NCBI GenBank assembly: GCA_027622375.1
Contig: JAQCAB010000014.1
Span: forward strand, 1-43,219
DNA from: Bacteroidota bacterium
GTDB lineage: Bacteria > Bacteroidota > Ignavibacteria > UBA10030 > UBA8401
DNA length: 43,219 nucleotides
Reading direction: 5' to 3'
Shown here: positions 1 through 7,868 of the stretch, piece after piece
Layout: the number at the start of each line of letters is the position of its first letter
Numbering within the stretch: the stretch's first letter is position 1
Program-made: the position numbers and the translations under genes
The notes under the pieces: model-generated
Database searches by the model: none
Seen by the model: only the letters and a program-made list of their open reading frames with translations
Told to the model about the DNA's origin: nothing

Positions 1-95
1 TTTTATCGAATTAGAAGATGCTTGGATTGAAACAGACAATCCAGAAAAAAGTAAAGAGCTTTGTATGCGTTTTGGAGATAAAATCCCGTACAAAG
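1..95. repeat. Inverted-repeat arm A (copy of PfkB 5' region)
   Basis: These 95 bases are the exact reverse complement of 1763-1857 inside the PfkB gene, checked base by base; base 96 is the first mismatch. The window edge lies inside the arm, so the true repeat may be longer. The inner end falls in a tacaaag stretch that codes Tyr-Lys. A short-range inverted duplication joined at a short homology is typical of amplification or assembly chimeras, though a real inversion-duplication cannot be excluded. Confidence 0.95.
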
Positions 96-433
96 CTTTG
101 CAAGTAGCAAAAGATCTTGAAGATGAGAGTATCTTCGTGACTGTTCTAAACATGTCTACAATCAAACCGCTCGATAAAAAAGCCATAATCGAATTGGCAA
201 AAGAAAATAGTGCAATAGTTACAGTAGAAGAGCATCAGATTGCTGGTGGTATGGGTAGTGCTGTGGCAGAAGTCCTTGCAGAAAATAATCCTGTGCCGAT
301 TGAGTATGTGGGAGTGCGGGATTTGTTTGGACAATCTGGTACACCAGATGAGCTTATTGAACATTACGGCATGGGCACAAAACATATAAAGGAGGCGGTA
401 CAGAAAGTTCTAAAAAGAAAGAATCTTGGGTAG
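2..433 (+). pseudogene. Chimeric ORF: PfkB N-terminal fragment fused to transketolase C-terminal domain
   Basis: The frame is open from base 2. Codons up to about base 95 encode part of the PfkB N-terminus (ELEDAWIETDNPEK, then CMRFGDKIPYK) in the frame of the neighbouring kinase gene. From base 96 the protein becomes a transketolase C-terminal domain (ALQVAKDLEDE, then TVEEHQIAGGMGSAVAE and GVRDLFGQSGTPDELIEHYGM), the region that closes transketolase and the pyruvate-dehydrogenase E1-beta-like fold. It stops at TAG 431-433. No thiamine-diphosphate-binding or pyrimidine-binding domain is present, so this is only the last ~110 residues of an enzyme whose real upstream part is missing. An internal ATG at 65 lies in the PfkB-derived part and is not a meaningful start. 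The PfkB part is explained by the inverted repeat, so the fusion is probably not a natural protein. Family assignment of the C-terminal part is firm; biological reality of the fusion is doubtful. Confidence 0.8.
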
Positions 434-487
434 TACGGAAATGGGTAATACGGAAAGAAAAACCTAGTTATCAGCACATAACAAAAT

Positions 488-513
488 ACTATCATGCTCT
501 AGAGTATGATAGT
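488..513. repeat. 26-bp near-perfect palindrome
   Basis: ACTATCAT at 488-495 mirrors ATGATAGT at 506-513 around the perfect centre CTCTAGAG; only one pair deviates and it can form G-U in RNA. It lies 55 bases after the transketolase stop. A terminator role is possible, but no clear T-run follows on either strand. Confidence 0.7.
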
Positions 514-565
514 GTTGGGGGAGAAAACTAAATACCGCTCGTCCTATCCTCGTAGCAAGCTGTCC

Positions 566-585
566 CCTCGCGGACTAGGGCGAGG
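566..585. repeat. GC-rich hairpin in the non-coding block
   Basis: CCTCGC (566-571) pairs with GCGAGG (580-585) across an 8-base loop. It lies inside the larger alternative pairings AAATACC/GGTATTT (530-536 with 584-590) and CCGCTCG/CGAGCGG (535-541 with 593-599), which cannot all form at once. Confidence 0.6.
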
Positions 586-672
586 TATTTGGCGAGCGGA
601 TTTATGTTGAGAACCTCTCGGTTTTAAGCACTCTCAGACTCGTTGCTCTCCTCCATGGGGAAATACCACGGG

Positions 673-819
673 GAGTACTTCCATTTTTATACTCCTTGCA
701 GTCGTTAAAAATTAGGTCGCTCCCGTTTCCCCGACCCCTTTCCCTCAGACCGCATTCATCCCCGCCACAAGCGACCTAATTTTCTTAGTCGTACTCGACT
801 TTAGAAAACGGAAGTACTC
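673..819. repeat. Nested inverted repeat
   Basis: An outer perfect 10-bp pair, GAGTACTTCC (673-682) with GGAAGTACTC (810-819), encloses an inner perfect 14-bp pair, AAAATTAGGTCGCT (708-721) with AGCGACCTAATTTT (770-783). The 48-base loop (722-769) is C-rich. Nested arms of this length are unlikely by chance and suggest an RNA fold or a palindromic mobile unit. Confidence 0.75.
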
Positions 820-911
820 TTGTGGTCATGCGACCATTGCTCTACGGTTATGCTGCGGACGGGGAATTATGAGGTTTGATTAAAGGATGAAGCTACGATT
901 ATAAGAGAAGA

Positions 912-1904
912 TTACATTTTTGTTGGTCTGTAATCTGTGGGAGCGTTTTTAAGATATTCCAAGAGCTTTTCTTGTGTCAAAAGTCCTGCTTGTGCACCAA
1001 TGTACTGCACTACTGACATTGAATTTATTGGTCCCCAAGAAAGTGCTTCTGGTAATGTCTTGCCAAGCGCCAATGCAGAAGTGACGGTAGAAGAGAAAGA
1101 ATCTCCTGCACCCGTCCTATCGACTGGAGGAGAGGGGTCTGGATACATGGGCATTTGCCACATATCTTCTCCGTCATAAGCATATGCTCCGTTTGGTCCG
1201 TCTGTAATAATCGCGATTTTCGGTCCGAGTTCTCGCATTTTTTTTAAAAGGACTTTAATGTCATTTTCTTTCGTTCCTAATATTCGATTCGCCTCTTCTT
1301 TGTTGCAGAAAAATAAATGAGAAAGTTTATATAGTCTTGAAAGTTTGTCGTGACCAAGTTTCATCTGAAAAGTTCCTGGTTGGAAAGCCAGTCTTATTTC
1401 AGGATTTTTCTCCAAATAATTTGCAAGCATTTCGTGGTATGAGAGGGAATTGCTAGCAAGTGAAGAAAGATAAAGCCATTTTGGCGAAGGGATCTCTTGA
1501 ATATCCGCATAATCATATTCTGTATGTTTTACCAAGATTGTCCTTTCTGCTTTAAATCTAAGTACGAAGTGATAGTTTGATTTCTTACCTTTATGAATTC
1601 TGACATATTCACTCGAAACACCTTCTTTTTTAAGAGCTTCAATCATCTCTTTTCCGTAACTATCGTCTCCAAGATCGGTCAAAAGTCCGCTATTTAGACC
1701 AAGTCTATGTGCAGAAACACCGGCATTTGGACTATTGCCCACCGCTGGTACGAGCACTACATCTTTGTACGGGATTTTATCTCCAAAACGCATACAAAGC
1801 TCTTTACTTTTTTCTGGATTGTCTGTTTCAATCCAAGCATCTTCTAATTCGATAAAAGCATCTGTAACAATATCACCCACGGCGAGGAAATCTAGATTTT
1901 TCAT
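912..1904 (-). CDS. PfkB-family carbohydrate/nucleoside kinase
   Basis: This 330-residue protein belongs to the ribokinase/PfkB superfamily, which phosphorylates sugars or nucleosides with ATP in the cytoplasm. The N-terminus (FLAVGDIVTDAFIELED) matches the family start, a GNSPNAGVSAHRLGL segment fits the substrate-binding glycine-rich region, and the C-terminal signature DRTGAGDSFSS (about residues 262-272) carries the catalytic aspartate and anion hole. Length is normal. The ATG at 1904 lies directly behind a TGATATAAT box, implying a leaderless message. The substrate cannot be read from sequence; adenosine-kinase-like and ribokinase-like enzymes are both possible. Codon use and base composition differ from everything after about 1950, so the gene probably comes from another organism than the rest of the window. 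Confidence 0.88.
   Translation of the reverse strand: MKNLDFLAVGDIVTDAFIELEDAWIETDNPEKSKELCMRFGDKIPYKDVVLVPAVGNSPNAGVSAHRLGLNSGLLTDLGDDSYGKEMIEALKKEGVSSEYVRIHKGKKSNYHFVLRFKAERTILVKHTEYDYADIQEIPSPKWLYLSSLASNSLSYHEMLANYLEKNPEIRLAFQPGTFQMKLGHDKLSRLYKLSHLFFCNKEEANRILGTKENDIKVLLKKMRELGPKIAIITDGPNGAYAYDGEDMWQMPMYPDPSPPVDRTGAGDSFSSTVTSALALGKTLPEALSWGPINSMSVVQYIGAQAGLLTQEKLLEYLKNAPTDYRPTKM
1763..1857. repeat. Inverted-repeat arm B (inside the PfkB gene)
   Basis: This is the partner of arm 1-95, identical over 95 bases in inverse orientation, separated by about 1.67 kb. It is the native copy, because it lies within an intact kinase gene, whereas the other copy is fused to a transketolase fragment. 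Confidence 0.95.
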
Positions 1905-1910
1905 ATGACT

Positions 1911-1919
1911 ATTATATCA
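1911..1919 (-). promoter_or_regulatory. Extended -10 promoter, leaderless PfkB transcript
   Basis: On the minus strand these bases read TGATATAAT, a consensus extended -10 (TGnTATAAT). The last base of the box is six bases before the ATG at 1904, so transcription should start at or next to the start codon and leave no leader. This differs from the TAnnTTTG element seen before tRNA-Met further along and supports a separate origin of this end of the window. Confidence 0.55.
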
Positions 1920-1946
1920 ATATAAAAAGACTTGCATAGTTTTTGA

Positions 1947-2039
1947 CTAATGGCCGATGACAAAGTCATTGCCAATTAAAAAAAACAATGCGCAAAATAA
2001 GATTGCAACTCTTGATTTATTTTTAGAAATGTTTAACAT
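1947..2039 (-). CDS. Possible 30-residue membrane peptide
   Basis: A short ORF reads MLNISKNKSRVAIL, then FCALFFLIGN, and ends DFVIGH before TAG. It has a strong AAGGAG ribosome-binding site (2045-2050 on the minus strand) five bases before its ATG, unusually good for this genome, and starts 25 bases after the stop of the dehydrogenase-like gene, so it could be co-transcribed with it. The basic start followed by a hydrophobic stretch suggests one membrane segment. Its 3' end lies very near the point where composition changes, so it may be the truncated start of a longer gene cut by a chimeric join. No family is recognised. Confidence 0.4.
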   Translation of the reverse strand: MLNISKNKSRVAILFCALFFLIGNDFVIGH

Positions 2040-2064
2040 ATTAACTCCTTTTATAATTAATTTA

Positions 2065-3762
2065 TTATTTCATCCTTTGACCATGTTCTTCGTAAGAAAA
2101 AATCCATCCTACAAGTTTGCCTGGCTCGATTGATTTAAAATTATTCCAATACTCACGATCGTAAAAGTAGCGCGAACTGGTTTCATTTGCATCAAATTGT
2201 AATGCTTTTTGTTTTAAATCTTTAAATCGATTGATCCATTTATTCATATTGGAAATGCGTAAATCAATCCAACCACTTTCTGCCCATTTATTAATTTTAG
2301 AATTCGAAATTTGTAATTCGTTTTCACCTTTAAATGTAGGGATTTTAATAATTTTACTTCTGATTAATTTTTTTCCATCGGGCAATAAAATTGGAATACC
2401 GATTGAAATTATTTGTGAGCGAAGTAATTTATTTTTTTTGATATCTAAAAATAATTTGTGAGAAATATTTTTTGCGTTTTCAGCGATTACTGAATTAATA
2501 TCTTTAAAACTTCTTTTGAGCAAATATGCTTCGTACAAAAGTTTTGATAATCTTGGTGGACCGAGCATCTCGAATGCAACACTTTCAGTGTGATTCTCTT
2601 TTTCGAGCTGCTTCATTTTTTGCAATGCTTTGTTAAACATAAATCCCGCACGATAAGTTGGCTCCAAAGTTGCATTATCAAGCGCGTTAATAATATCTCT
2701 GCCGGTGTTGCCACCTTTAATTTCAAAAATTACACTTTCGGCAATTTCTTCAGGAGTCACAAATTCCATTTGGCCGGGAGTTGAAATTGCTTCAAACTCG
2801 CCACGCGAAAAAATTCCATTTTCACCAGTATCAATAAAAACTGATTTTAAATTAGTTTTTAATTTTTCAAGTTTGATAGAATTATTTTGCAAAGTCAAAT
2901 TGTTTTTTAATTGAAAACTATTTGAAATTGTATTATCAAAAAGTGGGATTGGTTTTCCTTTTTTCTTTATTTCTCCAAAACTAATTTTTTTCCATGCGAT
3001 TGCACCAGTTGGTTTTATTTCTTTTGTAATTGGTGCATCGGGGGTTCGTGCCATTAAAAATAAAAGTAAAGTATGTGCGCCAGCTACTGCAGATTTACTT
3101 AATAAAACTCTTGAAGGGCGCTCTTCGGAATGCGTGTATGGAATATTTAAACCCATTCCACCTGTGCCACTTGTTCCGATTTTTATATAAACTTTTATTT
3201 TAAAATCCGCCATTGATTTATAAAAAAGTTGAACGTGACGAATTACTTGGGGAATGTATAAGGTTGATAAAAGTTGCTCGGTGGTTTTGCGGAGCTCATC
3301 AAATGATTTATTTTTTATTGCAGATCTAACTGAACGCGCTGTTTGAAAAATATCTTGATAAGCAATTGCTGTTGCAGAATTTACACAATCAATAATAATA
3401 TCTGGCTTGTGAATTTGCAGCAATTTATAAATTGTCGAAGATTTTAAAATTTCAGGAGTCATTTCGTCAAGAATATCACCAATATAAACTTCGCGATTAT
3501 TATTTTCTGAAATAATTTCTTCTTTAGTCAGATCTTTAAATTTGTAGCGGTTAAAAATGTTCCCCCAAAAAGGGATAAAGAAATTTTTTGGCAATTTCGG
3601 AAACTCATTTTTTAGAGATTTTATAGCATCGAGAGATTCTTTTTTTAAAAGGGAAGTTAAAATTATTTGTTTTGGTTTTTCATTTATTAGTTTCCTGCAG
3701 ACTGCTGTACCAACAAGTCCCCATCCACCGAGAACGAGAACTTTTTTATTTTTTATATCCAT
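2065..3762 (-). CDS. Rossmann-fold NAD(P)-binding dehydrogenase-like protein
   Basis: This 565-residue protein opens with a dinucleotide-binding motif VLVLGGWGLVGTAVCRKLI (GxxGxxG, residues about 9-27), typical of extended short-chain dehydrogenase/epimerase proteins. A later stretch KIGTSGTGGMGLNIPYTHSE and the segment RVLLSKSAVAGAH fit a cofactor/substrate pocket. A canonical YxxxK catalytic pair is not obvious. It is about twice the length of a classic SDR, and the C-terminal half, with many charged helices, is not recognised. It probably acts in the cytoplasm, substrate unknown. The start follows an AT-rich leader without a Shine-Dalgarno, normal for this group. It lies six bases after the outer-membrane protein gene on the same strand, so the two are likely one transcript. 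Confidence 0.7.
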   Translation of the reverse strand: MDIKNKKVLVLGGWGLVGTAVCRKLINEKPKQIILTSLLKKESLDAIKSLKNEFPKLPKNFFIPFWGNIFNRYKFKDLTKEEIISENNNREVYIGDILDEMTPEILKSSTIYKLLQIHKPDIIIDCVNSATAIAYQDIFQTARSVRSAIKNKSFDELRKTTEQLLSTLYIPQVIRHVQLFYKSMADFKIKVYIKIGTSGTGGMGLNIPYTHSEERPSRVLLSKSAVAGAHTLLLFLMARTPDAPITKEIKPTGAIAWKKISFGEIKKKGKPIPLFDNTISNSFQLKNNLTLQNNSIKLEKLKTNLKSVFIDTGENGIFSRGEFEAISTPGQMEFVTPEEIAESVIFEIKGGNTGRDIINALDNATLEPTYRAGFMFNKALQKMKQLEKENHTESVAFEMLGPPRLSKLLYEAYLLKRSFKDINSVIAENAKNISHKLFLDIKKNKLLRSQIISIGIPILLPDGKKLIRSKIIKIPTFKGENELQISNSKINKWAESGWIDLRISNMNKWINRFKDLKQKALQFDANETSSRYFYDREYWNNFKSIEPGKLVGWIFSYEEHGQRMK

Positions 3763-3768
3763 TTATTT

Positions 3769-4755
3769 TTATAAAAAGTATTGAAATGCAGTTTGAATTC
3801 TAAATTTTTCGTTTAATTGTGTTCCTTTTAAATTTTTATAAATTGAGAATTGACCATTAACTTCGAACATTAGATTTTCCAGAAAAAATAAAGAAGTTCC
3901 TAAAATTCCAAAAATGTAATTTCCACCTGAATCTGTAAGATCTTTACCATTATATTTTTCAACACCAGAATTTTTCCCTAAAAATCCAATATTCGCTGTC
4001 AAAAAATTATTTATCGGGATAAAATTAGTTTGAATTTGATGTCGGTATAAAACATTGTAAGAGACACCAGTTGCTTCTTGAAATATATTTTTTGATTTCA
4101 TCGGTTGACCAATCATAATATTACCTGACAACGATCTTAAGTTATCACTTAAAAATCCATTTAAGCTAAATAATAATATTGAAGTACCAGTTCCATTTTG
4201 TAAATGTGGATGTAGCAAATATCCGAATTTATCTTTAGAATCAATTGAACCAGTTGGAATAGTTGAACCAGCCTGTAAATTGAAATTGTAATTATTTTCA
4301 CCACTTTCTGAAAAAATAGTGTATCGAGTTAAAAAAACAATATCACCAATTCCGGATGCGTTATATTTTTCTATAAAATTATCAGTCAAATTATATTCGC
4401 CAGCAAGGTTTGATCTATCTCCATGGTGAAAATGTAAATATCCCGATGGATCGATTGTAAAAATATTTTCCTGATTTTTTTTAGTAAATGGGAAAGTTAT
4501 TGAAATGCCAATCGGATTAAAATTATAGTTGTAAGTTAAATAAGTTGTTAAGTGAGAAGCTTTATAATTTTGAGATTCTTTTACAGCACTTGAACCCCGA
4601 AGCAATCCATCCATTAGTTGGTAGCGAGTATCTAATCTGATACTTGACACAGAACCATTTAAATAATTTTGCTGCAACCCATTAATCCAATAATCGCAGG
4701 GGAAAAGGTTTGAAATAAATATAAAAAATAAAATAACAAGTCGTTTTGTAGCCAT
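3769..4755 (-). CDS. Predicted outer-membrane beta-barrel protein
   Basis: The 328-residue product has a hydrophobic signal sequence (RLVILFFIFISNLFP) and then alternating polar/hydrophobic segments with many aromatic, Asn and Gly residues, ending in FQYFL, as in outer-membrane barrels. A His-containing stretch LHFHHGDRSN (about residues 108-117) could bind metal or lie in a loop. No specific family is certain; it resembles the transporter-like barrels often found beside heme or metal proteins. It is divergent from a cytochrome-like lipoprotein gene across an 87-base AT-rich gap that probably holds both promoters. A functional link between the two is inference only. Confidence 0.6.
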   Translation of the reverse strand: MATKRLVILFFIFISNLFPCDYWINGLQQNYLNGSVSSIRLDTRYQLMDGLLRGSSAVKESQNYKASHLTTYLTYNYNFNPIGISITFPFTKKNQENIFTIDPSGYLHFHHGDRSNLAGEYNLTDNFIEKYNASGIGDIVFLTRYTIFSESGENNYNFNLQAGSTIPTGSIDSKDKFGYLLHPHLQNGTGTSILLFSLNGFLSDNLRSLSGNIMIGQPMKSKNIFQEATGVSYNVLYRHQIQTNFIPINNFLTANIGFLGKNSGVEKYNGKDLTDSGGNYIFGILGTSLFFLENLMFEVNGQFSIYKNLKGTQLNEKFRIQTAFQYFL

Positions 4756-4842
4756 TGTTTGAAAATACTTTGCAAAAATAATTAATGCAACAATTAATAA
4801 ATTTAAATTGAAAATATTATTTTATATTTAGTTATAAAAGTG

Positions 4843-6588
4843 ATGAAATTCTGGAAATCGATTATAGTAATTATGCCTCTTACGATAAATTCTTGCTCTC
4901 GTAATAATCCAATAGATATTGATTGTGAAAACTTAAATGAATTGGAAAGCATCTATTGCATAAACGGAAATTCATCTGCTACAATAGTTTGGAATGCTCC
5001 GATTGAATTTACACAATTTTCAATTTACAGAGATACTTTACAAGATGTTAAAATTATAAGTCAAAATTTAAAAAAAACATATCAATCAATTCCACGTGGA
5101 TATTTTAAAGATGAAAATCTGGAAAATGGAAAAACTTATTATTACAAAATTCTTTTTGAAAAAAATTGTGATGGTCAAATAAAACGAATATTATCTGAAT
5201 TAGTAACCGAAGCTCATCCATTAAATTACAATATTGATTCTAGTTTAATTACTTTTCAAAATCATGTAAAACCAATTTTAAATAGTAGTTGCTCAGTAAA
5301 AGGTTGTCACAATTCAAATGATAAAATTCCATTTACAAGTTGGAATAATTTGATGGAAGAGGATGAAGGAGTCTCGTGGATAATTCCATTTAAATCTTCT
5401 AAAAGTCATTTAATTTATCATATTAATAATGATTCGTTATTAACACCGATTTCAAAACCTGAGATGCCAAGCGTAGAAGTTAAACTGCCGACTGAACAAA
5501 TAAAATTAATTATGAATTGGATTGATAATGGAGCAAAAAATGAAAATGGAGTAATTCCATTTACTTCAATTTCTGATGATGGAGTTGCAATTGTAACAAA
5601 TCAAGGTGAAGATTTATCTGCGGTGATCGATTTAAATTTAAAACGAATAACAAGATTTGTTACAACTGGTGTTAATGACACAAAAGTAAATCCTCCGCAC
5701 GCACCGCACAATGTTACAATTGATAATAAAAATAAATTTTATTATGTCAATTTAATTTCAGGAAACAAACTTTTAAAATTTCAATTATCCGATCATAAAA
5801 AAGTTGGCGAACTTTCGAGTGGAATAATTTCTCCATCGCAAGCGGCATTAAATTTTTCTGGTGATACAGCTTTCGTTGCAAATTTTACTTCTTCGCAATC
5901 TGCAATTTCTGTTATCAATACAAATTCAATGTCAATTATTCAAAATATAACTGATCCACGAATGATTGCGCCACATGGAATTTCGATTACACCAAATGGA
6001 AAATATGTTTTATCTGCAAATCAATTTTCGGATAATATCACAATAATAAATTCCGCTACACTTGAAGTTGTAGATGTAATCCCACTTTCAGCAAAATTGA
6101 GTTTGCCGCCATCAGCAACAAAAATTTACGAGCCATATCAATCAATTATTACAAAAGACAGTAAATATGCCTTTATTACTTGTGCAAATTCGAATGAAGT
6201 TCGAGTTTTGGATATTGAAGAAAAGAAAATTGTTGATTCAATTTCAGTCGGAAATAGACCTTTGATTTTAGATATAGCTCCCAATGGTGAAAATATTTAT
6301 GTGGCAAATAGAAATTCAAATTCTGTTTCAATAATAAATGTTTCTCAACGGAAAGTAACTTCAACAATTCAAAATGTTGGCCAGCAACCGCATGGAATTT
6401 CTGTTTCTTCAAAAGGAAATTTAGTTATTGTTTCTTGCGAAAATTTATTAACTTCTGAGCAACCTCATCACCCAACTTCTGGTGGAAAAAATATTGGAAT
6501 TGTAACTTTGATAAGCACGGCCACAAATAGCATTATCAAAAAAATTGAAGTTGGAAATTTTGCTGCAGGTGTTGCAACAACAAAATAA
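4843..6588 (+). CDS. Lipoprotein with cytochrome-like motif and YVTN-type beta-propeller
   Basis: This is a predicted exported lipoprotein: a hydrophobic signal ends in INSC, giving the lipobox cysteine near residue 18. A fibronectin-III-like segment follows (TIVWNAPIEFTQFSIYRD ... NGKTYYYKILFE). The next segment, FQNHVKPILNSSC (about residues 137-149), resembles planctomycete-type cytochrome c domains, but its heme-like motif is CSVKGCH, a CX4CH spacing instead of CXXCH. From about residue 240 on are repeated blades (APHGISITPNGKYVLSANQ, LDIAPNGENIYVANRNSNS, QPHGISVSSKGN) of a YVTN/NHL-type propeller. GTG at 4840 would add one residue; ATG at 4843 is preferred. It ends three bases before thyA. 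Role unknown, possibly periplasmic or surface electron transfer or binding. Confidence 0.7.
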   Translation: MKFWKSIIVIMPLTINSCSRNNPIDIDCENLNELESIYCINGNSSATIVWNAPIEFTQFSIYRDTLQDVKIISQNLKKTYQSIPRGYFKDENLENGKTYYYKILFEKNCDGQIKRILSELVTEAHPLNYNIDSSLITFQNHVKPILNSSCSVKGCHNSNDKIPFTSWNNLMEEDEGVSWIIPFKSSKSHLIYHINNDSLLTPISKPEMPSVEVKLPTEQIKLIMNWIDNGAKNENGVIPFTSISDDGVAIVTNQGEDLSAVIDLNLKRITRFVTTGVNDTKVNPPHAPHNVTIDNKNKFYYVNLISGNKLLKFQLSDHKKVGELSSGIISPSQAALNFSGDTAFVANFTSSQSAISVINTNSMSIIQNITDPRMIAPHGISITPNGKYVLSANQFSDNITIINSATLEVVDVIPLSAKLSLPPSATKIYEPYQSIITKDSKYAFITCANSNEVRVLDIEEKKIVDSISVGNRPLILDIAPNGENIYVANRNSNSVSIINVSQRKVTSTIQNVGQQPHGISVSSKGNLVIVSCENLLTSEQPHHPTSGGKNIGIVTLISTATNSIIKKIEVGNFAAGVATTK

Positions 6589-6591
6589 TTT

Positions 6592-7404
6592 ATGATTGAA
6601 TATTTAGAATTAGTTGACAGAGTTTTAACAAAAGGAATTCGTAAAACAAACAGAACCGGGATTGACACAATTTCCTGCTTTGCTGAGCATTACACAATTG
6701 ATTTAAGTGAAGGATATCCACTTTGTACAACTAAAAAAATGAATTTCAATTCAATGCTTCACGAAGTTTTGTGGTATCTTTCTGGCGAAGATCATATTAG
6801 AAATTTAAGAAAACATACAAAAATTTGGGATGCATGGGCTGATGAAAATGGAAATCTTGAAACTGCATATGGAAGATATTGGAGAAAATTTCCGAGTGCA
6901 CAAATAAATCAGCTAACGGGTGAATATGAAGTAAATGAAATTGATCAAATTGGTGAAGTTTTGAATCTTTTAAGAACGCAACCAAATTCTCGCAGAATGG
7001 TAATTAGCGCATGGGAACCAGGAAATGCGTTTCGAAGTAAACTGCCACCATGTCATTATACATTTGCATTTAATGTTTCTGAAAAAAAATTAAATTGTCA
7101 TCTTACACAACGTTCAGGTGATATTGCACTTGGTATTCCATTTAATATTGCGGCTTATTCTTTGCTGACACAAATTTTAGCGAAAGAAGTAAATTTAAAT
7201 GTTGGATATTTTAGTCATACAATTGTTGATGCACATATTTATGTAAATCATATTGATGGATTAAAAGAGCAATTAAAACGTAAACCAAAATCAAAACCAA
7301 AAATTGAAATTGAAAATAAACCAATTGATCAATTAAAATTTGAAGATTTTAAATTAATTGGATACGAAAGTTGTGAGCCAATAAAATTTGAGGTTGCAGT
7401 GTGA
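6592..7404 (+). CDS. thyA: Thymidylate synthase
   Basis: This 270-residue enzyme makes dTMP from dUMP using methylenetetrahydrofolate, releasing dihydrofolate. Family landmarks are present in order: the N-terminal RTGIDTISCFAEHY, LHEVLWYLSGEDHIRNLR, the catalytic cysteine in PPCHYTFAFNV (about residue 147), QRSGDIALGIPFNIAAYSLL, and HTIVDAHIYVNHIDGLKEQL for dUMP and folate contacts. Length is normal for the ThyA class. Its last bases overlap the next gene, which recycles its product dihydrofolate, so the two are translationally coupled. It follows the propeller lipoprotein by three bases but has no obvious functional tie to it. Confidence 0.97.
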   Translation: MIEYLELVDRVLTKGIRKTNRTGIDTISCFAEHYTIDLSEGYPLCTTKKMNFNSMLHEVLWYLSGEDHIRNLRKHTKIWDAWADENGNLETAYGRYWRKFPSAQINQLTGEYEVNEIDQIGEVLNLLRTQPNSRRMVISAWEPGNAFRSKLPPCHYTFAFNVSEKKLNCHLTQRSGDIALGIPFNIAAYSLLTQILAKEVNLNVGYFSHTIVDAHIYVNHIDGLKEQLKRKPKSKPKIEIENKPIDQLKFEDFKLIGYESCEPIKFEVAV

Positions 7405-7868
7405 AGCGGTATATAATTGCCGCAATAAATAAAAATCGTGTTATCGGGAAAGAGGGGAAATTACCGTGGCACATTTCGGAAGATTTAAAAAGATTTAAAC
7501 ATCTTACAATCGGCCACACAGTTTTAATGGGGAGAAAAACTTTTGAATCGCTCGGAAAATTATTACCCGAAAGAAGAAATGTCGTGATTAGTTCAAGTAA
7601 AATTCAAAATGTTGAAACCTATTCATCACTGGAAGAAGCATTTGAAAAATTAGATAACGAAGAAAAAGTTTTTATAATTGGTGGAGGAGAAATTTATCAG
7701 CAAACAATTAACAATGTTGATGGACTATTTTTAACGATTGTTGATAATGAAATTGATGGTGATGTTTATTTTCCATCATACGAACATTTAATAAACACAA
7801 TTTACCATCTTGAAATAGAAGAAATTCATGATGGTTTTACTTTTAAAAATTATTTAAAAAATAATTAA
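7401..7868 (+). CDS. folA: Dihydrofolate reductase
   Basis: This 155-residue DHFR reduces dihydrofolate to tetrahydrofolate with NADPH. Motifs: IIAAINKNRVIGKEGKLPWH (N-terminal, substrate and Met20-loop region), TVLMGRKTFESLG (NADPH-binding), RRNVVISS, and IIGGGEIYQQ. The acidic catalytic residue is in the SEDLKRFK helix. The GTG start at 7401 overlaps the thyA stop (GTGA), a 4-base overlap typical of coupled translation; this decides the start. The 3' end overlaps the convergent membrane-enzyme gene by four bases, so no room is left for a separate terminator between them. Confidence 0.96.
   Translation: MKRYIIAAINKNRVIGKEGKLPWHISEDLKRFKHLTIGHTVLMGRKTFESLGKLLPERRNVVISSSKIQNVETYSSLEEAFEKLDNEEKVFIIGGGEIYQQTINNVDGLFLTIVDNEIDGDVYFPSYEHLINTIYHLEIEEIHDGFTFKNYLKNN

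Larger units (their letters stand above)
434..911. other. 478-base non-coding block rich in inverted repeats
   Basis: No convincing ORF lies here. The block is visibly richer in G+C than the rest of the window and contains pyrimidine-rich tracts (for example 721-750). It carries many palindromes: 488-513; 566-585; AAATACC (530-536) with GGTATTT (584-590), in competition with CCGCTCG (535-541) and CGAGCGG (593-599); a nested pair (673-682 with 810-819, enclosing 708-721 with 770-783); and short hairpins at 787-800 and 823-836. It sits between two converging genes. I do not recognise it as rRNA, tRNA, tmRNA, RNase P RNA or SRP RNA. It could be a structured RNA, an extragenic palindromic repeat cluster or a small non-autonomous element. 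Confidence 0.6.

Noticed and set aside
434-911. tmRNA, RNase P RNA, SRP RNA or a retron RNA
   Set aside because: None of the hallmark conserved sequences of those RNAs is visible, and no reverse transcriptase lies in the window.
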